From Streptomyces sp. NBC_01267 (lineage in GTDB: Bacteria > Actinomycetota > Actinomycetes > Streptomycetales > Streptomycetaceae): a DNA stretch of 64,000 bases. A program made the position numbers and the translations under genes. Every line of letters starts with the position of its first letter. Positions within the stretch are counted from its first letter, which is position 1. This document shows, one piece after another, positions 38,331 to 46,551 of this stretch. The notes beneath the pieces are model-generated. The model saw only the letters and a list, made by a program, of their open reading frames with translations, made no database searches and was not told where the DNA came from. The stretch spans positions 2,308,501 to 2,372,500 of the forward strand of contig NZ_CP108455.1 in NCBI RefSeq assembly GCF_036241575.1. The letters are read 5' to 3'.

Positions 38331-39407
38331 ATGAACGCACACCCGGTCTTCTGCACGATCATCCCGCCGCACATCCTCGACAAGCTTGCCCAGGCCGACG
38401 ACCCCGCGCTCTCCGAACCGGCCCGCCGCACCATGGAGGCGGACGCCGCCCACCGCGTCCGCCGTGCGGCCGTGGCCACCGCCCTCGCCGCCGAAGCCGT
38501 CACGGACACGGCAGCCGACGACGCCGCCGCCGAGAAGACTCCGAAGCGCACCATCTACGACGCGGAGCACGGCACGTCCCTGCCGGGCAAGAAGGTCCGC
38601 GGCGAGGGCGACCAGCCCGGCAGCGACGCCACCGTCAACCGCGCGTACGCGGGGCTCGGCGCCACCTTCGAGCTCTATCTGAAGGTGTACGGGCGGTACT
38701 CGATCGACGGCCGCGGGCTGCCGCTCGACGCGAGCGTCCACTACGACCAGAAGTACAACAACGCCTTCTGGGACGGCAAGCAGATGGTGTTCGGGGACGG
38801 GGACGGGAAGGTCTTCCTCGACTTCACCATCCCGGTGGACGTCATCGGCCACGAACTCACCCACGGCGTGACGCAGTACACGGCGAACCTTGAGTACTCC
38901 GGCCAGTCCGGCGCGCTCAACGAATCCGTCTCGGACGTCTTCGGCACGCTCATCAAGCAGTACGCCCTGGGCCAGACCGCCGACCGGGCCGACTGGCTGA
39001 TCGGCGCCGGGCTGCTGGCGCCGCACGTCCACGGGGTCGCGCTGCGCTCCATGAAGGCTCCCGGCACGGCGTACGACGACCCGTCGCTCGGCAAGGACCC
39101 GCAGCCCGCGACGATGGCGAACTACGTCAGCACCACCCAGGACAACGGCGGTGTCCACCTCAACTCCGGCATCCCCAACCACGCGTTCTACCTGCTGGCC
39201 ACCGCACTCGGCGGCAAGGCGTGGGAGCGGGCCGGGCAGGTCTGGTACGACACCCTGACGGGCGGCCACCTGCCGGCCGGTGCGACCTTCGCGGACTTCG
39301 CCCGGCTGACCGTCGCAGCGGCGCGCACCCGCTTCGGCGGCAGCAGCGACGAGCAGGAGGCGGTACTGAAGGCCTGGTCCACGGTCGGTGTCCCGACGGG
39401 CGCATAG
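38331..39407 (+). CDS. Protealysin-like M4 family metallopeptidase
   Basis: The 358-residue peptidase has zinc motif HELTHGVTQY with the third ligand in NESVSD, and a late GGVHLNSGIPNHAFY with the catalytic His. There is no signal peptide. The short N-terminal propeptide starts NAHPVFCTIIPPHILDKLA, with the Pro-Pro motif of protealysin-like precursors, unlike the long prepropeptides of thermolysin. Its neighbour downstream looks like emfourin, the inhibitor usually paired with this group. The stop codon is formed at the junction with the inverted-repeat element. Confidence 0.94.
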   Translation: MNAHPVFCTIIPPHILDKLAQADDPALSEPARRTMEADAAHRVRRAAVATALAAEAVTDTAADDAAAEKTPKRTIYDAEHGTSLPGKKVRGEGDQPGSDATVNRAYAGLGATFELYLKVYGRYSIDGRGLPLDASVHYDQKYNNAFWDGKQMVFGDGDGKVFLDFTIPVDVIGHELTHGVTQYTANLEYSGQSGALNESVSDVFGTLIKQYALGQTADRADWLIGAGLLAPHVHGVALRSMKAPGTAYDDPSLGKDPQPATMANYVSTTQDNGGVHLNSGIPNHAFYLLATALGGKAWERAGQVWYDTLTGGHLPAGATFADFARLTVAAARTRFGGSSDEQEAVLKAWSTVGVPTGA

Positions 39408-39620
39408 GCCGTGTTTTGAAAGTAGCGTCGTCCGCCCGAAGGGCGGGCGCCGCGGTGCCTGGTGCGTGCGATCGCAAGGCGCCGGAGAGTCCTCGTAGCG
39501 GAGCTACGAGGACTCTCCGGCAACGCCGCGAGCAATGGGGTCTCCCCTGTTCGAGCGAAGCCGAGAACTTGGGGAAGTGCCAGGCACCGCGGCGCAGGCG
39601 GGACTTTCAAAACACGGCCT
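39406..39620. mobile_element. MITE-like inverted-repeat element, 215 bp
   Basis: The ends are perfect 18-bp inverted repeats: AGGCCGTGTTTTGAAAGT at 39406-39423 and its complement at 39603-39620. A second inverted pair (CGCCGCGGTGCCTGG near 39449-39463 and CCAGGCACCGCGGCG near 39583) and a central 19-bp perfect hairpin (39481-39499 with 39503-39521) lie inside. It encodes nothing. If the true ends start at GG, the flanks are TA on both sides, consistent with a TA target duplication like IS5/IS630-type elements. It sits between peptidase and inhibitor genes and its central hairpin could act as a terminator. Confidence 0.85.
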
Positions 39621-39639
39621 ATGGAGTAGAACGGTTCCC

Positions 39640-39906
39640 ATGCGTATCCAAGTAAGGCGCACGGGAGGCTTCGCCGGTATCGAGCGCCGGGCCGAGGTGG
39701 ACACCTCGGCCCGGCCCGATGCGGACGAGTGGCACACCCTCGCCGAGAAGGCGGTGACCTCCGGCCACGCCGCCCCACCGGCCGGAGTGCCGGACGGCTT
39801 CCACTACCGGCTCACGGTGGACGACCGGACGGTGTACTGCACGGACCCCCAACTCACCGAGCCGCAGCGGACGCTGATCTCACGGCTGCTGAAAGAAGGT
39901 GCGTGA
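39640..39906 (+). CDS. Emfourin-like inhibitor of M4 peptidase
   Basis: The 88-residue protein starts MRIQVRRTGGFAGIERRAEV and has VPDGFHYRLTVDD, a pattern like emfourin proteins that inhibit protealysin-like peptidases and are usually encoded beside them. The ATG at 39640 is chosen since the in-frame sequence further upstream is element DNA. No clear Shine-Dalgarno remains: the element occupies the upstream region, so expression may now depend on a promoter in the element or on read-through. Confidence 0.82.
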   Translation: MRIQVRRTGGFAGIERRAEVDTSARPDADEWHTLAEKAVTSGHAAPPAGVPDGFHYRLTVDDRTVYCTDPQLTEPQRTLISRLLKEGA

Positions 39907-39933
39907 GACGGCGCGTTCGGTTTGGATGGCCGG

Positions 39934-40743
39934 ATGCCCTCCGACACCCGCTCCACTCTCGACGCCCTTGAGCAGTACTACGACACGGTCCCCCGATCCG
40001 GTGCGCGCACCGAGGACTTCGGCCCGCTGACTCTCTTCGTACGGGAAGGAGCGGGCTGGCCCTTCTATGCGCGCCCCACACGGCTCTGGTCCGGTGCCGC
40101 GACCACCGCGGCGGACGTCGACCGGGTGAGGGCGCGCCAGCGGGAGGTGGGCGCACCGGAGGCGTTCGAGTGGGTGGCCGAGACAACTCCCCTCCTGCGC
40201 AAGGCCGTTGAGGAGTCCGGCCTGGAGGTCCACGAGCACCCGCTGATGGTGCTGGACCCGTCTGCCCCGACACGCGCGCCGCACCCCTCGGTACGTGTGC
40301 TGGACGCGGCGGACCCGCTGCTGTCCGCCGCGCTGGCCGTCCCGCAGCTGGCCTTCGCGGCGCCCGGCACAGCGGTGGGGGACGCGGGGCCCGCCGAGCT
40401 GGCACGGGAGATCGCCGCCCGCCTCGGCGACGGCCGGGTGGAGAACACCGCCGCACGGATCCGGACCGGGCGGACGACGGTCGCCGCGGCCCTCGGGGAC
40501 GGCTCGGTCCTCTGCTCCGGCATGCACAACCCGGTGGACGAGGTCACCGAGATCGTCGCCGTGGGCACCCTGCCGTCCGCGCGACGGCAGGGCCTGGGGC
40601 TCGCGGTGACCGCGGCGCTGGCCGCGGACGCGCGGGCGCGCGGCGTGGGGACGGTGTTCCTGTCCGCCGGGGACGAGGACGTGGCACGGATGTACGGGCG
40701 GCTGGGGTTCTGCCGGGTGGCCACGGCGCTGATCGCCGAGTAG
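39934..40743 (+). CDS. GNAT family N-acetyltransferase
   Basis: The 269-residue protein has a C-terminal GNAT domain: EIVAVGTLPSARRQGLGLAV (acetyl-CoA loop, Q/RxxGxG-type, near residue 207-226) and GTVFLSAGDEDVARMYGRLG, ending with FCRVATALIAE. The N-terminal half is a degenerate or substrate-binding part. Acceptor unknown. It begins 27 bases after the inhibitor gene. Confidence 0.85.
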   Translation: MPSDTRSTLDALEQYYDTVPRSGARTEDFGPLTLFVREGAGWPFYARPTRLWSGAATTAADVDRVRARQREVGAPEAFEWVAETTPLLRKAVEESGLEVHEHPLMVLDPSAPTRAPHPSVRVLDAADPLLSAALAVPQLAFAAPGTAVGDAGPAELAREIAARLGDGRVENTAARIRTGRTTVAAALGDGSVLCSGMHNPVDEVTEIVAVGTLPSARRQGLGLAVTAALAADARARGVGTVFLSAGDEDVARMYGRLGFCRVATALIAE

Positions 40744-40778
40744 CCGAGAGCCCTCGCCACAGCTGGGCATACCGCAGT

Positions 40779-41033
40779 ATGGTGGCACCTGTGACCACTA
40801 AGAAGATCACCATCACCTTGCCGGAAGAACTGCTGGAGTCAGCCCGCGAGCTGACATCCAACATCTCCGGTTATGCGGCGGAGGCCCTCACGCGCAAGAT
40901 CAAGCGGGATCTGCTCGCTGAGGATCTGCGCCGCTACGAGGAAGAGCACGGGGCCTTCACCGAGGAGGAAATGGCTCAGGCACACGCCCGGCTGTACGCC
41001 GCAGACGCCGCCCGGGACAAGGACGCTGCGTGA
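40779..41033 (+). CDS. Ribbon-helix-helix antitoxin (VapB/CcdA-like)
   Basis: The 84-residue protein has an N-terminal DNA-binding beta strand, KKITITLPEELLESARE, and an acidic C-terminal part (YEEEHGAFTEEEMAQA) that would wrap the toxin. Its stop overlaps the toxin's GTG start by four bases (GTGA), the usual antitoxin-first arrangement. The start could be ATG 40779 or GTG 40794. Confidence 0.85.
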   Translation: MVAPVTTKKITITLPEELLESARELTSNISGYAAEALTRKIKRDLLAEDLRRYEEEHGAFTEEEMAQAHARLYAADAARDKDAA

Positions 41034-41428
41034 CACCGTTCGCCACGATCGTCCTCGACTCGGAAGGGCTCTCCGCCTGGATCGGGCAGGACCGCAGCAC
41101 TCTCGCCTTGCTGAAAGCAGCAGAGCAGACCGAGACCAACCTGGTGATCAGTGCCAACACCATCATCGAGGTCACCCACGCGGCAACGAACATGGCTCGC
41201 CTGAGCTGGGTCCTTTCCCGCACCACGGTGGAACCGGTCACGGAACAGAGCGCCAAAGCTGCGGCACGTCTCCTCGAAGACGCCGGACTGCACGGCCACA
41301 AGTACGCCATTGACGCCACGGTCGCCGAGGCTGCTCTACGGCAGCCCGGCCCCGTCGCACTCCTGACGTCGGACGTCGACGACATGTCGAAACTGTGCCG
41401 CGGCCGGATCCGACTCATCAGCATCTGA
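41030..41428 (+). CDS. PIN-domain toxin (VapC-like ribonuclease)
   Basis: The 132-residue protein has the PIN acidic residues: IVLDSEGLSAW (Asp), IIEVTHA (Glu), YAIDATVAEAA (Asp), and TSDVDDM (Asp). Such toxins cut RNA when freed from the partner antitoxin. All expected acids are present, so it looks intact. It is translationally coupled to the antitoxin gene. Confidence 0.88.
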   Translation: MTPFATIVLDSEGLSAWIGQDRSTLALLKAAEQTETNLVISANTIIEVTHAATNMARLSWVLSRTTVEPVTEQSAKAAARLLEDAGLHGHKYAIDATVAEAALRQPGPVALLTSDVDDMSKLCRGRIRLISI

Positions 41429-41532
41429 CGCCCCTGCGGCTGCATGGCTGATCCGGTGATCCGGTCACGAGGGGCCGACCTGAGTCGCCGCGGCACGCGT
41501 CAGGACATCCGCGGCAACGCATCAGGACAGGC

Positions 41533-42483
41533 TCAGAACCCCAGCTTCCGCAGCTGCTTCGGGTCCCGCTGCCAGTCCTTCGCCACCTTCACGTGCAGGT
41601 CCAGGAAGACCGGCGTGCCCAGCAGGGCCTCGATCTGTTTGCGGGACTTCATGCCCACGTCCTTCAGCCGTGCGCCCTTCGGGCCGATGATGATGCCCTT
41701 CTGGCTGGGCCGCTCGATGTAGACGTTCGCGTGGATGTCGAGGAGCGGCTTGTCCGCCGGGCGGTTCTCACGCGGCAGCATCTCCTCGACGACGACCGCG
41801 ATGGAGTGCGGCAGCTCGTCCCGTACGCCTTCCAGCGCCGCTTCCCGGATCAGCTCCGCCACCATCACCATCTCCGGCTCGTCCGTGAGGTCGCCCTCCG
41901 GGTAGAGCGGCGGGCTGAGCGGGAGCAGCGGGGCGATGAGGTCGGCCAGCAGGGAGACCTGCTGGTCGCCGACGGCCGAGACCGGGATGATCTCGGCCCA
42001 CTCGAAGCCCAGCTCCGTGGCGAGCTGGTCGATCGCGATGAGCTGTTCGGCCAGCTGCTTGCTGTCGACCAGGTCGGTCTTGGTGACGACGGCGATCTTC
42101 GGGGTCTTCTTGATCCCGGCGAGTTCCTTGGCGATGAACTTGTCGCCGGGGCCGAGCTTCTGGTCGGCGGGCACGCAGAAGCCGATGACGTCCACTTCGG
42201 CCCAGGTCGTCCGTACGACGTCGTTGAGACGCTCGCCCAGCAGCGTGCGCGGCTTGTGGAGGCCGGGGGTGTCCACCAGGATCAGCTGCGCGTCGGGGCG
42301 GTGCACGATGCCGCGCACCGTGTGGCGGGTGGTCTGCGGGCGGCTGGAGGTGATCGCCACCTTCTTGCCGACGAGAGCGTTCGTGAGAGTGGACTTGCCC
42401 GCGTTGGGACGGCCGACGAAGCAGGCGAAACCGGCCCGGTGGGCGGCTTCGGGTGACTGGGTGTGAACGCTCATGGCGCCCAT
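41533..42483 (-). CDS. era: GTPase Era
   Basis: The 316-residue GTPase has G1 GRPNAGKS, G3 DTPGL, G4 TKTD, and a C-terminal KH domain with GIIIGPKGARLKDVG. It takes part in 16S rRNA maturation and 30S assembly. Two close ATGs (42483 and 42474) are possible starts. It is apart from the ybeY-phoH group, yet in the same region, as in other streptomycetes. Confidence 0.96.
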   Translation of the reverse strand: MGAMSVHTQSPEAAHRAGFACFVGRPNAGKSTLTNALVGKKVAITSSRPQTTRHTVRGIVHRPDAQLILVDTPGLHKPRTLLGERLNDVVRTTWAEVDVIGFCVPADQKLGPGDKFIAKELAGIKKTPKIAVVTKTDLVDSKQLAEQLIAIDQLATELGFEWAEIIPVSAVGDQQVSLLADLIAPLLPLSPPLYPEGDLTDEPEMVMVAELIREAALEGVRDELPHSIAVVVEEMLPRENRPADKPLLDIHANVYIERPSQKGIIIGPKGARLKDVGMKSRKQIEALLGTPVFLDLHVKVAKDWQRDPKQLRKLGF

Positions 42484-42615
42484 TGTCCCCGATCGGCCGG
42501 TACGCGCCGACCAGGTGTCCGTGAGGTGAGTTCCCGGTGGCCCTCTGGCCTGCGGAACAAGCCGGGAACACGGGGTACGCCCTGCCCCCCGGGGCAGCGG
42601 CAGGGCGTACCCCGG

Positions 42616-43557
42616 TCAGGACGGGCGCACGCGACCCCGGCGCACTCTGACCGCCACCGCACCGGCCACCGCGCCGGCCAGCAGGATCCCGGCGGCCAGC
42701 CAGGGCAGCGCGAAGAACGACGCGCTCGCGGATTCCTTGAGGTCCTTGGTGTGCGCGGTCAGCGTCACCTCGCCCCAGTCGAACTGCGGAGCGTCCTGCC
42801 ACGGCTCGCTGAGCCTGACCTTCTGGCCGGGCAGCAGCTCGGACGGGGTCTTCTTGAGGCCGCGGGCCAGCAGCGTACGGCCGAAGAGTCCCTGTGCCTT
42901 CAGGCCGACCTCGGGGGAGAGGGTGACGTTGCCGGTGTTGTGCAGGGTGTACGAGATGACCGTGCGGCTCGCTCCCGTGCCGGGTACCAGCGGCTGCTGG
43001 TGGGCGAGCTTCACGCCTTCGACGGCGATGCCGGTCACGGTGGGGCCCGTCACCCGCAGATAGACCCGCGCGCCCACGGCCCACCGGACCCCGACGGCGA
43101 CCGGGCCGCCGGCCCGGTCCACCCGCTCGTCGAGCGCGACCAGCGCGCCGGGGTGGTCGCCGGGCTCCGCGTTCTGCGGGACGGTGAGTGTGAAGGGCAC
43201 GGTCACGGAGGCGTGCGGCGGGACGGTGAGCTTCGGCCGGTCGGTGCGGACCCAGGCGCCGATGCCGTGCTGCGGCTCCTTCGGACCGCGTACGGCGAAG
43301 CCGCCGTCGCGGTCGGTGTTGTAGGCGTCGGCTCCGTACAGCAGGAAGGTCAGCGGCTGCGCGGTCTTGTTGGCCACGGTGACCTTGTCCCTGATGACCT
43401 CGCCGGGATCGGCGGAGAGCGAGAAGTAGGGGCGCTGGGCCGCCTTCGACGCGGTGGGGTAGACGGACCAGCTGCCGTTGTCGGCGGCGTGGGCGGACGT
43501 GACCGGCAGGGCCAGTGCGGTGAGAAGAACCAGGAGGAGTGCAAAAAGCTTGCGCAC
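42616..43557 (-). CDS. WxL-interacting, DUF916-type surface protein
   Basis: The 313-residue protein has a signal peptide (MRKLFALLLVLLTALALPVTSAHA), a beta-rich outer part with YFSLSADPGEVIRDKVTVAN and PGDHPGALVAL, typical of the DUF916 peptidoglycan-binding and WxL-binding domains, and a C-terminal membrane segment followed by RVRRGRVR. It probably anchors the WxL-type protein encoded just upstream, 56 bases away in the same operon. Confidence 0.82.
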   Translation of the reverse strand: MRKLFALLLVLLTALALPVTSAHAADNGSWSVYPTASKAAQRPYFSLSADPGEVIRDKVTVANKTAQPLTFLLYGADAYNTDRDGGFAVRGPKEPQHGIGAWVRTDRPKLTVPPHASVTVPFTLTVPQNAEPGDHPGALVALDERVDRAGGPVAVGVRWAVGARVYLRVTGPTVTGIAVEGVKLAHQQPLVPGTGASRTVISYTLHNTGNVTLSPEVGLKAQGLFGRTLLARGLKKTPSELLPGQKVRLSEPWQDAPQFDWGEVTLTAHTKDLKESASASFFALPWLAAGILLAGAVAGAVAVRVRRGRVRPS

Positions 43558-43613
43558 GGTGCGGACCCCCAGGGGTGAGGGGTGGGCCGGGGCAGCCCCG
43601 GCCCACCGGCCGG

Positions 43614-44951
43614 TCAGGTGAGGGTGAGGGTCAGCACGCCCGAGTAGGAACCGGGGGCGGTGAAGGGCGGGACGTCCAGGGACAGGCCCGCGTCTGCGGT
43701 GAACTGGCCGCCGGTGAGCGCCCCGTCGGGGGTGGAGGCCAGCGTCGCGCCGGTGCTGCCGACGGTTCCGGCGGATCCGGCCGCGCAGGTGCTCGGGCTG
43801 CCCGCCTTGGTGGTGCAGGCGGGGGTCCAGCCGAGCTTGTCGGCGCTGATCTTCGCGCCACCCGGTCCGGTGAAGTCGGTGACCTTGCCGGTCAGTGACC
43901 AGCCCGCGGGGCCACCGCGGAAGTCCCTGACCGTCACCGACCGCAGGGCGCCGGTGGAGGCACCGCCCTGGCCGAAGTCGACGGGCGACATACCGACGGT
44001 GTCACCGGCCTGGCTCATCGACAGCGTGCCCGCCGTGACCGAGGTGGTGAGTTTCTGGCTGTCGGGCGGGGTCGGGGTGTCGTCGAGGACGGTGTAGGTC
44101 GCCGGCCCGGCGCCCGTGTCCGCGCTCCAGCTCGCCCCTTCGTAGGCGACGATGCCGGTGGTCGCCTTGTCCGTGACCGGCAGCGTGGCGGTGAAGCCGC
44201 CCTGCGCGTCCGCGGTGGCCGTCACCTGGTCGGCGGTCTGCGCCGAAGCCGTACGGCCCGCGACGGTGATGCTCGCGCCCGCGGTGAACTTCGTGCCGGT
44301 GACGGTGACCCCGGCGCCGGGCTTGCCCGATGCCGTACCGAGCTGGATGGCGCGCTCGTTCGTCTGGCCGCCACCGTCGGTCGCGTTGACCGTCTCGGAG
44401 ACGGGGGCGGGCGGGGTGATCACGGTGCAGGGGGTGTCCAGCTCCATGATGTAGCTGGTGTGGATGTTGTAGTCACCGGGCGAGAGCGTGATCGCGCCCG
44501 CCTTGGTGACGGTGAAACTTCCGGTCATGGAGAACGACGGGAAGACGCCCTTGCCCGGCACCGGATCGTTCTTCTTCGGCCCGGCCACCGTGATGTCACC
44601 GCTCTGGGCACCCCCGAGGGTGACCTTCCCGGTCGGCGTCATGATGTCGGCGGGCAGTGCGAGGTCGACCGGGTTGCTCGCGGCGGCCGTGACCACCGTG
44701 TAGGTCACGGCGACCGTGTCGCCCACCTTGGGAGTGGCGTTGTCGACGGTGATCTTCGCCGAGGTGGTGCCGTCGATCGGCGGGATTCCGGCGATCGCGG
44801 GCGGGATGCAGTGCGTGGGAAAGTCCACCGCGGCGGCAGCGGCCGTGGACAGGGCGTGCGCCGGAGCGGCGAGCACCCCTCCCCCGCCGGCTGCCAGCGC
44901 GATCGTGCCGAGTGCGGCGGCCCAAAACCGTCTTCGGGTACCTCGTGCCAT
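43614..44951 (-). CDS. Secreted WxL-like cell-surface protein
   Basis: The 445-residue exported protein begins MARGTRRRFWAAALG with a signal ending near APAHA. The middle has Ig-like, Ala/Thr-rich repeats. The C-terminus carries WSLTGKVTDF and a final YSGVLTLTLT strand, resembling the WxL surface domain. A strong AGGAGGGG precedes the ATG at 44949-44951. With the DUF916 protein it forms a surface-attached pair. The biological role, perhaps adhesion or matrix binding, is not known. Confidence 0.8.
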   Translation of the reverse strand: MARGTRRRFWAAALGTIALAAGGGGVLAAPAHALSTAAAAAVDFPTHCIPPAIAGIPPIDGTTSAKITVDNATPKVGDTVAVTYTVVTAAASNPVDLALPADIMTPTGKVTLGGAQSGDITVAGPKKNDPVPGKGVFPSFSMTGSFTVTKAGAITLSPGDYNIHTSYIMELDTPCTVITPPAPVSETVNATDGGGQTNERAIQLGTASGKPGAGVTVTGTKFTAGASITVAGRTASAQTADQVTATADAQGGFTATLPVTDKATTGIVAYEGASWSADTGAGPATYTVLDDTPTPPDSQKLTTSVTAGTLSMSQAGDTVGMSPVDFGQGGASTGALRSVTVRDFRGGPAGWSLTGKVTDFTGPGGAKISADKLGWTPACTTKAGSPSTCAAGSAGTVGSTGATLASTPDGALTGGQFTADAGLSLDVPPFTAPGSYSGVLTLTLT

Positions 44952-45161
44952 GGTTGCCCCCTCCTGAGGGATGTGGGCGCAGCGGCTCTTCTGCGCCGAC
45001 AGGGGGCTATTGACGAGCGATGTCCGAAAGAAGTCAATGGACGGAAAATGCAGTGACTGATGGCCCATCAGTCACTGTCAAGATCGTGGTTCCGGTCACT
45101 GCCGGGATCACGCTCCCCGGAGGCCGTCCGGCACTCCGCGTTCGGGTGACCGCGGACCTGA

Positions 45162-45533
45162 TCAGCCCGCGGTCACCGATGCCCGGAGGGTGCCGTCGGG
45201 ACCCGCCAGCAGGACCGGGGTTCCCGGGCCGCCCAGGTCCCGTACGGCCGCGCGGTCCTCGTCGGACACCGCGGCGCCGTCACCGACCACGGCTGCCGCC
45301 TCCAGCGACCGCGCACCGCTGGCCACCGCCATCGCGACCGCCGTCCGCAGCGCGGAGAGCTTCAGCGAGTCCAGGTCGACGGTGCCCGCGACATAGGTAC
45401 GCCCGGTCTCGTCCCGTACGGCAGCCCCCTCCGGCACTCCGTTACGGGCCCGCGCGCTGCGCGCCAGCGTGATGATCTTGCGGTCCTCGGCGTCGGGGAC
45501 CGGGAGGCCGGGGGTCTGCGTGTCGTCGCTCAT
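45162..45533 (-). CDS. Cytidine-deaminase-fold protein lacking the zinc site
   Basis: The 123-residue protein has the general cytidine deaminase layout, including IITLARSARARNGVPEGAAV near the start and the central helix LSALRTAVAMAVASGA. The HAE and PCxxC motifs that hold zinc and catalyse deamination are absent: the helix carries no His-Ala-Glu, and no Cys exists in the protein. It is therefore unlikely to deaminate. Similar proteins are annotated as cytidine deaminase in this genome neighbourhood of Streptomyces, so the label alone should not be trusted. Role unknown. Confidence 0.75.
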   Translation of the reverse strand: MSDDTQTPGLPVPDAEDRKIITLARSARARNGVPEGAAVRDETGRTYVAGTVDLDSLKLSALRTAVAMAVASGARSLEAAAVVGDGAAVSDEDRAAVRDLGGPGTPVLLAGPDGTLRASVTAG

Positions 45534-45560
45534 GGGCAGAGCATAAGGAGATGGGCGCGG

Positions 45561-46460
45561 TCAGTTGGCGACCGGGTACATCGATCCCCTGCGGCCCTCG
45601 GGCGTGGCCAGCCACTGCAGTTTGGCCTCCGTCCCGGTGTCGGGCAGCGGGGTGTGCAGCACGATCGCCAGATCCGGCCGGGCCGGGACCCTCAGCTGGG
45701 TGGACTCGACGTGCAGCGTGCCGACCACCGGGTGTTCCAGCTCCTTGCGGATCTGCCCGCCCGGCGCGATGTCACGGCGCGCCCACAGCTCGGCGAACTC
45801 GGGGCTCAGGTCGGCCGCTTCGGCGATGACCGCCCGGTACCCGTCGTCCTCGGGCCGCTCCGAGCAGGTGGCGCGGAACTGCGCGACCACCTGGTGCGCG
45901 ATGGCCTCCCAGCCCTTGGTACGGGCCCGGTACACGGGGTCGGTGAAGAACGCGATCAGACAGTTCTGCACGATGCCGGGGCGCATGGCCAGCGTCATCG
46001 CCGCCGCGTCGTTGTAGATGATCGTGTTCCAGTACTGGTCCATGATGTGCGCCGGGAAAGGCATCCAGGCATCGATCAGCCGCTTCAGCCCCTCGCACAT
46101 GTCGATGTTGGCCGGATCGACCTCCTGCGGCGGCGGGTTCAGCCCGGCCAGCACGTAGAGATGGCGGCGCTCGACGCTGCTCAGCCTCAGCACCCGGCCC
46201 ACCGAGTCCAGGACCTGCGGCGACACCGTGATGTCCCGGCCCTGCTCCAGCCACTGGTACCAGGAGACGCCCACACCCGCGAGGACGGCGACCTCCTCAC
46301 GGCGCAGCCCCGGCGTACGGCGCCGGGCACCGCCGTCCGGCAGTCCCGCCTCGGCCGGGGTGATCCTGGCCCGCCGGCTCATCAGGAATTCCCGCAGCTC
46401 GCTGAGGCGGTGCGCCCTGCTGCCGGCCCCGGCGGCCCCGGTCTCGATCGGGCTCGCCAT
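45561..46460 (-). CDS. XRE-family regulator with MmyB-like domain
   Basis: The 299-residue protein has the helix-turn-helix PGLRREEVAVLAGVGVSWYQ plus WLEQGRD and a ligand-binding part with YWNTIIYNDAAAMTLAM. The ATG at 46458-46460 follows a GGGGGACAGGG stretch. It is divergent from the MFS exporter gene across 91 bases and probably represses it until a ligand binds, the usual layout for such pairs. The frame extends to 47219 but that lies antisense to the exporter. Confidence 0.9.
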   Translation of the reverse strand: MASPIETGAAGAGSRAHRLSELREFLMSRRARITPAEAGLPDGGARRRTPGLRREEVAVLAGVGVSWYQWLEQGRDITVSPQVLDSVGRVLRLSSVERRHLYVLAGLNPPPQEVDPANIDMCEGLKRLIDAWMPFPAHIMDQYWNTIIYNDAAAMTLAMRPGIVQNCLIAFFTDPVYRARTKGWEAIAHQVVAQFRATCSERPEDDGYRAVIAEAADLSPEFAELWARRDIAPGGQIRKELEHPVVGTLHVESTQLRVPARPDLAIVLHTPLPDTGTEAKLQWLATPEGRRGSMYPVAN

Positions 46461-46551
46461 GCCCTGTCCCCCTGTCCGGCTGCCTGGTGGTGCGGCCACC
46501 AGCATAAGTTCCCGCTCCCCACGATTGTTCCCGGAGCCCGAAGCTCGGGAC

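Noticed and set aside
45162..45533. Plain cytidine deaminase call
   Set aside because: The zinc and catalytic motifs are absent, so the enzymatic label was not used.
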